Shown one piece after another: positions 59,166 through 64,000 of a stretch of DNA of 64,000 nucleotides (within the stretch, counting starts at the first letter, position 1; each line of letters begins with the position of its first letter). The notes under the pieces were generated by a model. That model did not search any database. It was not told where the DNA came from and was given only the letters and a program-made list of their open reading frames with translations. This stretch comes from JACQQW01 sp964520655 (GTDB lineage Bacteria > Omnitrophota > Gorgyraeia > Zapsychrales > Fredricksoniimonadaceae): contig CAZFNI010000006.1 in the NCBI GenBank assembly GCA_964520655.1, forward strand, positions 1-64,000, read 5' to 3'. The position numbers were made by a program, and so were the translations under genes.

Positions 59166-60190
59166 AAAAGAAGCTCAACGTATTGATGCTGTTTTACAGT
59201 CCATACCAAAAGCCGCGCGGTTATGACTACAAAGAGGAATTCGCCGATCCGGATAATATGTATACCGAGAAGGACGTGATGTTGGCACTCAAGGCGCTGG
59301 GACACGACGTGTCCCTGCTGGGGGTCTATAATGACATATCTCCGCTCTTTGAGCAGATCAAGGAAAATAAGCCAGATGTGATCTTTAATATGATGGAGAT
59401 CTTTAATGACCAGACGCATCTGGAGAAGAATATGGCCGCCGTGCTGGAGCTGTTAGATATCCCGTTTACCGGGGCTTCCTCGGGCGTGTTGTTCTTGTGC
59501 AACAATAAGGCTCTCTCCAAAAAGATCTTCGTGCATCACAAGGTCAAGGTCTCCAAATTCACCCCGTATTACCGGGGAAAACGCATCGTTGTCCCTAAGA
59601 AATTGAAGCTGCCGGCGGTGATCAAGCCCTTGTGCGAAGAAGCGTCCCGCGGCATCTCCCAGGCTTCGATCGTCGACAGCGTCCAGGGTTTTGTGGAGCG
59701 TATTAAATTTATCCACGAGAATTTACAGCTGGATGCGATCGCGGAGGAATATATTGAAGGCCGTGAGTTTTACGTCAGCGTGTTGGGGTTCAAGCAGATC
59801 ACGGTGCTGCCAGCGAGGGAAATGCTGTTTACCAATATGCCAGAGGGGGAACCGCGTATTGCCACCTACAAGGCCAAGTGGGATGATGCCTACCGAAAGA
59901 AATGGGGGATCAAAAGCGTGGCGGCCTCCAAGATCTCGGAAGATCTGCAGAAGAAGATGGCGGATGTGTGCAAACGCGCTTACAGGGCCATGGATATGGA
60001 CAGCTATGTGCGTTTTGATATTCGCGTGGATGCCAACGATGAGGTATATATCATTGAACCCAATGCCAACCCGTGCATCGCCAAAATGGATGAGATCGCC
60101 CAGTCGGCCATGAAGGCTGGGATGTCTTATGAAGACCTAATACAAAAAGTCTTGGATCTGGCGCTCTTGCGCCATGACAATAGAAAGTAG
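59162..60190 (+). CDS. ATP-grasp ligase (D-Ala-D-Ala ligase-like)
   Basis: 342 residues. N-terminal pre-ATP-grasp domain (VLMLFYSPYQKPRG, DVIFNMMEIFND), central LPAVIKPLCEEASRGIS, IAEEYIEGREFYVSVLG and C-terminal VRFDIRVDANDEVYIIEPNANPCI, the metal-binding end of D-Ala-D-Ala ligase-type folds. The real Ddl is normally near murC or ftsQ; none is here. Coupled by ATGA to the metallopeptidase, which argues that both work on one peptide-like product. The product is unknown. Confidence 0.87.
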   Translation: MKKKLNVLMLFYSPYQKPRGYDYKEEFADPDNMYTEKDVMLALKALGHDVSLLGVYNDISPLFEQIKENKPDVIFNMMEIFNDQTHLEKNMAAVLELLDIPFTGASSGVLFLCNNKALSKKIFVHHKVKVSKFTPYYRGKRIVVPKKLKLPAVIKPLCEEASRGISQASIVDSVQGFVERIKFIHENLQLDAIAEEYIEGREFYVSVLGFKQITVLPAREMLFTNMPEGEPRIATYKAKWDDAYRKKWGIKSVAASKISEDLQKKMADVCKRAYRAMDMDSYVRFDIRVDANDEVYIIEPNANPCIAKMDEIAQSAMKAGMSYEDLIQKVLDLALLRHDNRK

Positions 60191-60195
60191 AACCT

Positions 60196-60969
60196 ATGCA
60201 GGTATCAAAACCGCTTGTTGTGCTCGACCTTGAAACTACAGGGACCTGGATCGAAAAAGATCGCATCATCGAGATCGCCCTGATCAAGGTCAACCCTGAT
60301 AAGAGCGAAGAAACATTTGAGAGCAAGGTCAATCCGTGCATGCCAATCCCACCTGTTGTCAGTGAATTGACGGGGATCAAGGATGAAGATGTCAAGAATG
60401 CTCCGACGTTCACAACCATTGCAGGCAAGGTCATAGAGTTTATCGGGGGCGCGGACTTAGGCGGATTTAACGCCGAGCGTTTTGACATCCCGTTATTGAG
60501 CAGGGAATTCAGTGATGCCGGCCTCAAGTTCGATTTAAGCGGACGGGCCATTTTTGATGCCCAGAAAGTGTATCACCTTCATCAGAAAAGGGATCTCTCC
60601 GCGGCGTATTTGTTTTACTGCCATCAGGAATTGAACAATGCGCATTCCGCATTGGCGGACACCCGGGCGACGCTTAATATCCTCGAGGAACAGATCACAC
60701 GTTATGGCAATGGCAATCCGCATATTGACGCGCTTAAGGATTTTAATTATCGTCAAAGCAGTGAATTCTTTGACAGCGACCGCAAATTCCGCTGGTGGAA
60801 CGGCGAGTTGTATATGACCTTCGGGAAATATGCCAAGAAAGAATCGTTGCGCGTTGTTGCCCAGAAAGACCCGGGATATTTGAACTGGATCTTAGATAAA
60901 GATTTCAGCGACGATATCAAGCTTATGATCCAGGATGTTCTTAACGGTCGTCATCCCAAACAGGAATAA
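60196..60969 (+). CDS. DnaQ-like 3'-5' exonuclease
   Basis: 257 residues. DEDDh-type exonuclease motifs: VLDLETTG (Exo I), GFNAERFDIPLL (Exo II) and NAHSALADTRATLNIL (Exo III with His). It resembles DnaQ/epsilon-type proofreading or RNase T-like enzymes. The C-terminal 80 residues contain FGKYAKKESLRVVAQKDPGYLNWILDKDF, a small domain commonly attached to exonucleases of this kind. It follows the ATP-grasp gene by 5 bases, probably by chance of operon order. Confidence 0.9.
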   Translation: MQVSKPLVVLDLETTGTWIEKDRIIEIALIKVNPDKSEETFESKVNPCMPIPPVVSELTGIKDEDVKNAPTFTTIAGKVIEFIGGADLGGFNAERFDIPLLSREFSDAGLKFDLSGRAIFDAQKVYHLHQKRDLSAAYLFYCHQELNNAHSALADTRATLNILEEQITRYGNGNPHIDALKDFNYRQSSEFFDSDRKFRWWNGELYMTFGKYAKKESLRVVAQKDPGYLNWILDKDFSDDIKLMIQDVLNGRHPKQE

Positions 60970-60990
60970 TGTCCTGATTTTATTTTTAAC

Positions 60991-61018
60991 TTGAGATTTC
61001 TGAGGCGCGCGATAGAAT
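60991..61018 (+). promoter_or_regulatory. Promoter of the SPOR-LpoB operon
   Basis: TTGAGA (60991-60996), 16-base spacer, TAGAAT (61013-61018), 40 bases before the ATG at 61059, with GGGGAGGG as ribosome-binding site. Confidence 0.6.
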
Positions 61019-61058
61019 ACATTCCATTATTGAAAAACGTCTTGGGGAGGGCATAGGT

Positions 61059-61418
61059 ATGAAGAATTTATGGTTAGGTTGTCTGATCGCGTTTACCTCA
61101 ATTACTGTCCTTAATGCAGCTCCCAAGCAGGATCCGGTCACATCCCCTTCGATCGTGACCAGTCCTAAAGACGGTAAGGAACAGGGGTTCACCGTCCAGG
61201 TGTATTCATTCCTGGATTCTGTTCGCGCGCAGAAAGCAGTAGAAAGCTTAAAGAATGTCGGGTATAAAGCATTTCAGGAAGTAAGCGACTTGGGCGACAA
61301 AGGCGTATTCTACCGCGTGCGCATCGGTGATCTTGCCAATGAGGCCCAGGCGCAGAAATTATTGGAAGATATCCGCAAGAACTACAAAGACGGATTTATC
61401 ACAAAAAAACAAAAATAA
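61059..61418 (+). CDS. SPOR-domain periplasmic protein
   Basis: 119 residues. Signal peptide (residues 1-20) and one SPOR domain: GFTVQVYSFLDSVRAQKAVESLKNVGYKAFQE, VFYRVRIGDLANEAQAQKLLEDIR. SPOR domains bind denuded peptidoglycan at division sites. It is the first gene of a three-gene envelope operon with LpoB- and COG3014-like lipoproteins. GGGGAGGGCATAGGT sets the start. The protein is the bare domain with a short linker. Confidence 0.9.
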   Translation: MKNLWLGCLIAFTSITVLNAAPKQDPVTSPSIVTSPKDGKEQGFTVQVYSFLDSVRAQKAVESLKNVGYKAFQEVSDLGDKGVFYRVRIGDLANEAQAQKLLEDIRKNYKDGFITKKQK

Positions 61419-61425
61419 GGGTCCT

Positions 61426-62025
61426 ATGAAAAAATTTATCTTTTTCTCTATCTGTGTTGTGTTCGCAGTAACCGGCTGTTCGACGACGAAAGTGTCCCGT
61501 ATTGATGTGAACAAGGTCACGGATTTTAGCGGCCAGTGGAATGATACGGACGCGCGCTTGACCGCGGAGGCCATGATCGCTGATTGTTTAAACGGCAGCT
61601 GGATCAATGAATTCAATAAAGAACAGGGCCGTACCCCGACAGTGATCATCGGTAAGATCAAGAACAAGACCTATGAACACTTAAGCAGCGATATTTTTAC
61701 GAGTGACTTGGAAAGGGCGTTGACCAATTCGGGTAAGATCACCTTTGTCGCGGACAAGGAAGCCCGCATGGAGATCCGCGAAGAACGCTTAGACCAGCAG
61801 CAGGGGAACACCGAGCCCTCAACAATATCAGAAAAGGGGCATGAGACCGGAGCGGATTTTATGCTGCAGGGAGCGATCGAAGCCATTAAAGATGAGGTCA
61901 AAGGCAAATATGCCATGTTCTACCAGATCACGCTCGAGATGGTTGATATGAAAACCAATCAGAAAAAATGGATCAGCCAGAAAGAGATCAAAAAGATCGT
62001 TGAACATCCCCCGGTCAAGATGTAA
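61426..62025 (+). CDS. lpoB: LpoB-like penicillin-binding protein activator lipoprotein
   Basis: 199 residues. Lipoprotein signal MKKFIFFSICVVFAVTGC, then VNKVTDFSGQWNDTDARLTAEAMIADCL, the LpoB family start, IIGKIKNKTYEHLSSDIFTSDLERAL, and AIEAIKDEVKGKYAMFYQITLEMVDMKTNQKKWISQKEIKK. LpoB in E. coli reaches from the outer membrane to activate PBP1B. The ATG at 61426 gives the normal signal; it overlaps nothing and lies 7 bases after the SPOR gene. The SPOR neighbour supports a peptidoglycan role. Confidence 0.9.
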   Translation: MKKFIFFSICVVFAVTGCSTTKVSRIDVNKVTDFSGQWNDTDARLTAEAMIADCLNGSWINEFNKEQGRTPTVIIGKIKNKTYEHLSSDIFTSDLERALTNSGKITFVADKEARMEIREERLDQQQGNTEPSTISEKGHETGADFMLQGAIEAIKDEVKGKYAMFYQITLEMVDMKTNQKKWISQKEIKKIVEHPPVKM

Positions 62026-62029
62026 CGTT

Positions 62030-63259
62030 GTGCGGCATCTTGTTTTAGTCGTATTCCTTCTTTGTGCGTCCTCATGCGCCAGCGGCCCGAGGAATATCCA
62101 GCCGCAGATCAATAGTCTTGTCACTGCCAATCATGTTGAAAGAGCTTTAGCCGTTCTGGGGGATGACCCCAATGTTTACGGGCCGCACGATCATTTATTG
62201 TTTTGGCTGGATAAAGGCATGGCAGCGCATTTAGCGGGGCGAACGCAGGTCAGCATTGGTGCTTTTGAGCAGGCGGAGAAATTGAATGAAGCGCTGTATA
62301 CCCGATCGCTTTCCCAAATGGCCAATACCTGGATCGTCAATGACCGTATGGAGGATTACCGGGGCGACGAGCAGGAATATGTGATGATCAATGTGTTCCA
62401 GGCTTTCAATTTCGCTTCTATTGGGGATTTTGACGAAGCCCTTGTTGAGGCCAGGCGCTTGGACAAGAAATTAAAACTGATCGGTCCACGCTATCAGAAT
62501 CCTTTCGCTTTATTCTTAAGCGGTTTATTATGGCATTGCAGCACTGATAAGGACTCCCTCACGGATGCTTTGATCGACTACCAAAAAGCCGCGGCGGCAT
62601 ATGAAGCTGCTCCCAGGGTTTTAAGCGAGCTCATGGAGGAAGCCAAGAACAACGTATCGTTCAAGAAGTCCGGTAAAGCGAGGGTGATCGTAGTCGAATA
62701 CACGGGCTTTAGCCCGGTCAAGGTTGCTGATGCTTTTCCTTTGCCGCTCGATGGGAACCATTGGACCAAGATCAGCTTTCCCCGTTATCAGGACCGTTAC
62801 AGCGAGATCGTTTCTTCCCGGGTGAGAATAAGCCGCAATGGCGTTGCCCATGTTAAGGAAACAGAAATGGTCTGTGATCTGGGGGCTTTGGCCAAGAAGA
62901 TATTGGCGGGGCATAAAGGGGCGATCATGGCTAAAGCTACCATCAGGCCGCTCATTAAATACGGTGTCGAGAAAGCTGTCGAGGTTCCAGTCCGGGAGCG
63001 CGCAGGAGATCTGGCGGCGGATCTGCTTGGCGTCGCGGGAAGTATTTATAATCTGGCCACAGAGGAAGCTGACCTGAGGACTTGGCAGAGTCTGCCCAAC
63101 CACATTCGTTTGGCATATGTTGATCTTGATCCTGGGGTATATGATGTGACAGTGGAAGACCTCTCTGATGAGATGGTTGTCATCGACCACAAGACTATTG
63201 AAAAGTTGGAATTATCATCGGGCCAAGTTAAGTTTATTATCAGCCGCGGCCGTTTTTAG
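62030..63259 (+). CDS. COG3014-like lipoprotein
   Basis: 409 residues from GTG 62030, which gives a clean signal (RHLVLVVFLLCASSC); TTG 62000 would lie inside lpoB. A helical TPR-like N-terminal region (residues 25-180, HVERALAVLGDD, SIGAFEQAEKLNEAL, DEALVEARRLDKKL) precedes a beta-rich C-terminal part ending DLDPGVYDVTVEDLSDEMV. It matches the COG3014 pattern, which is often next to LpoB-like genes. Function unknown; an outer-membrane partner in cell-wall synthesis is inferred from context. Confidence 0.82.
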   Translation: MRHLVLVVFLLCASSCASGPRNIQPQINSLVTANHVERALAVLGDDPNVYGPHDHLLFWLDKGMAAHLAGRTQVSIGAFEQAEKLNEALYTRSLSQMANTWIVNDRMEDYRGDEQEYVMINVFQAFNFASIGDFDEALVEARRLDKKLKLIGPRYQNPFALFLSGLLWHCSTDKDSLTDALIDYQKAAAAYEAAPRVLSELMEEAKNNVSFKKSGKARVIVVEYTGFSPVKVADAFPLPLDGNHWTKISFPRYQDRYSEIVSSRVRISRNGVAHVKETEMVCDLGALAKKILAGHKGAIMAKATIRPLIKYGVEKAVEVPVRERAGDLAADLLGVAGSIYNLATEEADLRTWQSLPNHIRLAYVDLDPGVYDVTVEDLSDEMVVIDHKTIEKLELSSGQVKFIISRGRF

Positions 63260-63276
63260 GCATTATTAAAAACCCG

Positions 63277-63305
63277 TTGCGGCAAAAGGGTATTTCTTAT
63301 ACAAT
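63277..63305 (+). promoter_or_regulatory. Promoter of the CheY-like gene
   Basis: TTGCGG (63277-63282), 17-base spacer, TACAAT (63300-63305). The start would fall within about 2 bases of the ATG at 63314, with no room for a ribosome-binding site. Confidence 0.6.
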
Positions 63306-63313
63306 AACGACTT

Positions 63314-63691
63314 ATGAAAATTCTCATGGTGGATGATTCTGCGATGGATAGAAAGTTGATGTCCCGAATTCTGCAAAAAGGGGAGATCTCCCAGGAGATC
63401 ATTGAGGCGGAAGACGGGGAGAAGGCCCTGCAGGTCCTGGCAGAACATTATCAAGATATCTGTGTTGTTCTTTTAGACTGGCAAATGCCGAACATGTCGG
63501 GCATTGAGGTCTTATCCGCAGTTGCTAAAGTGCCCCTGATCGCTGCTGTGCCGATCATCATGGTCACAGCGTCGGGGTCGGAAGAGAACAAAAAGATGGC
63601 GCGTGATGCCAATCCCAATTTGGCGGGATATCTGGTTAAGCCCTATAAAGCAGAAGACCTGCTGGGCGCGATCAAACCTTTCTTGAAGTGA
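63314..63691 (+). CDS. CheY-like single-domain response regulator
   Basis: 125 residues, receiver domain only. VDDSAMDRK supplies the acidic pair, the phospho-accepting Asp is in LLDWQMPNMSG (about residue 55), VTASGSEEN holds the Thr switch, and LVKPYKAEDLL the conserved Lys. It may receive phosphate from a chemotaxis kinase not in the window; the chemoreceptor at 39672 is 21 kb away. No ribosome-binding site; a TACAAT box lies 8 bases upstream. It is 5 bases before the next partial gene. Confidence 0.92.
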   Translation: MKILMVDDSAMDRKLMSRILQKGEISQEIIEAEDGEKALQVLAEHYQDICVVLLDWQMPNMSGIEVLSAVAKVPLIAAVPIIMVTASGSEENKKMARDANPNLAGYLVKPYKAEDLLGAIKPFLK

Positions 63692-63696
63692 TCCTC

Positions 63697-64000
63697 TATG
63701 GCTGAAGAAAAAAAGAATTCGCTGGTATGGTCGCTTCAGAAGATCAAGGAAGCGTTCACGGAAAAACCGGTGAGCCGTGCCGAACATGCGAGTAATCTGA
63801 TCGACATGTCGGTGGCGTTGTCAGTTGCCGTTAAGAAGGTTTTCTTTGAAAAGTCCCGGACCATGTTCTCCGAGGATCCGGTCATCCAGAAAAAAGGCAT
63901 TGTGGCCTTTAGCGGCCGTCTGCGCATCGATGCCATGGAGAAGTTCAATCAGACCACGATCATGTCGGTCGTGCATTATTTCCTTAATCAGGAGGATCTG
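63697..64000 (+). CDS. Unidentified gene, N-terminal part (cut by window end)
   Basis: 101 codons are visible from ATG 63697, open to the last base. The sequence is mixed charged and helical: NSLVWSLQKIKEAFTEK, HASNLIDMSVALSVAVKKVFFEKSRTM, GIVAFSGRLRIDAMEKFNQ. No signal peptide and no recognised motif. Following a CheY-like gene by 5 bases, it may be a chemotaxis or two-component partner, but nothing in the visible part proves this. The frame is consistent in codon use with its neighbours. Confidence 0.6.

Noticed and set aside
1..64000. CRISPR arrays, rRNA genes and insertion-sequence transposases
   Set aside because: Looked for regular direct repeats with spacers, rRNA segments and transposase motifs by eye; none seen, though a very divergent transposase fragment could be missed.

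Overview
The window looks like a chromosomal segment of a Gram-negative bacterium of the Omnitrophota (candidate phylum OP3/Omnitrophica). This is an inference. The best evidence is the 1687-residue protein at 33099-38162, whose N-terminal region and C-terminal tail (a GGIDLN motif, then a TPVIINI motif) match a protein type I associate with that phylum. LptF/LptG, an LpoB-type lipoprotein, a YdbH/YnbE/YdbL-type locus, a PEP-CTERM protein and several lipoprotein signals show an outer membrane. No rRNA, CRISPR array, prophage or insertion-sequence transposase is visible.

Layout. (1) 1-11278, plus strand: a housekeeping run with many 1-4 base overlaps: ispD (end only), ispF, cysE, cysS, tmk, holB, ricT, metG, mtnA, thiL, tsaE, tsaB, alr. 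Three long imperfect inverted repeats (120-275, 7690-7863, 7884-8111) fill the only real gaps. (2) 11248-15568, minus strand: comF, lptF, lptG and a GspE/PilB-type ATPase. (3) 15596-18320, plus strand: a strong promoter, a small secreted protein, pyrE, maf, an M48 metalloprotease lipoprotein and a DUF192 lipoprotein. (4) 18327-23692, minus strand: aceE-aceF-lpdA (pyruvate dehydrogenase complex), with an odd leucine-type tRNA carrying a CAC anticodon upstream. (5) 24025-28763: an ORF6N protein, an AEC transporter, smpB, a membrane protein, a radical SAM protein and a DUF4337 protein.

(6) 28893-33018: the tmRNA gene ssrA, followed by a 3.7-kb island bounded by a repeat of the last 22 bases of ssrA. 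Most of the island is very AT-rich. It carries a GIY-YIG nuclease and small membrane, lipoprotein and TPR genes separated by a recurring ~45-bp repeat, with no recognisable integrase. I consider it the most likely place for an undescribed mobile or cassette system. (7) 33062-48432: the giant Omnitrophota-type protein, a SYLF protein, a chemoreceptor with a zinc-binding CZB domain, a PEP-CTERM protein, membrane proteins, a DUF1653 protein, an MnmD-like methyltransferase, a TetR-YceI operon with a clear operator, a candidate small RNA, and a DUF2721 gene with a 14-codon leader ORF. (8) 48407-57573: three polytopic GT-C-like membrane proteins (two with TPRs), a short YdbH-like gene plus a YnbE-YdbL fusion, two PilT-type ATPases and a dienelactone-hydrolase-like protein. 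(9) 57655-64000: a peptidoglycan-binding lipoprotein, a coupled metallopeptidase/ATP-grasp pair, a DnaQ-type exonuclease, a SPOR-LpoB-COG3014 envelope operon, a CheY-like receiver and the start of an unidentified gene cut by the window end.

The genes serve core metabolism (isoprenoid, cysteine, thiamine, pyrimidine and D-alanine synthesis, pyruvate oxidation), translation (CysRS, MetRS, t6A enzymes, MnmD, trans-translation) and cell-envelope construction (LPS export, lipid bridge, peptidoglycan-synthase activation, pili). All functional names come from motif recognition by eye; no database search was run.
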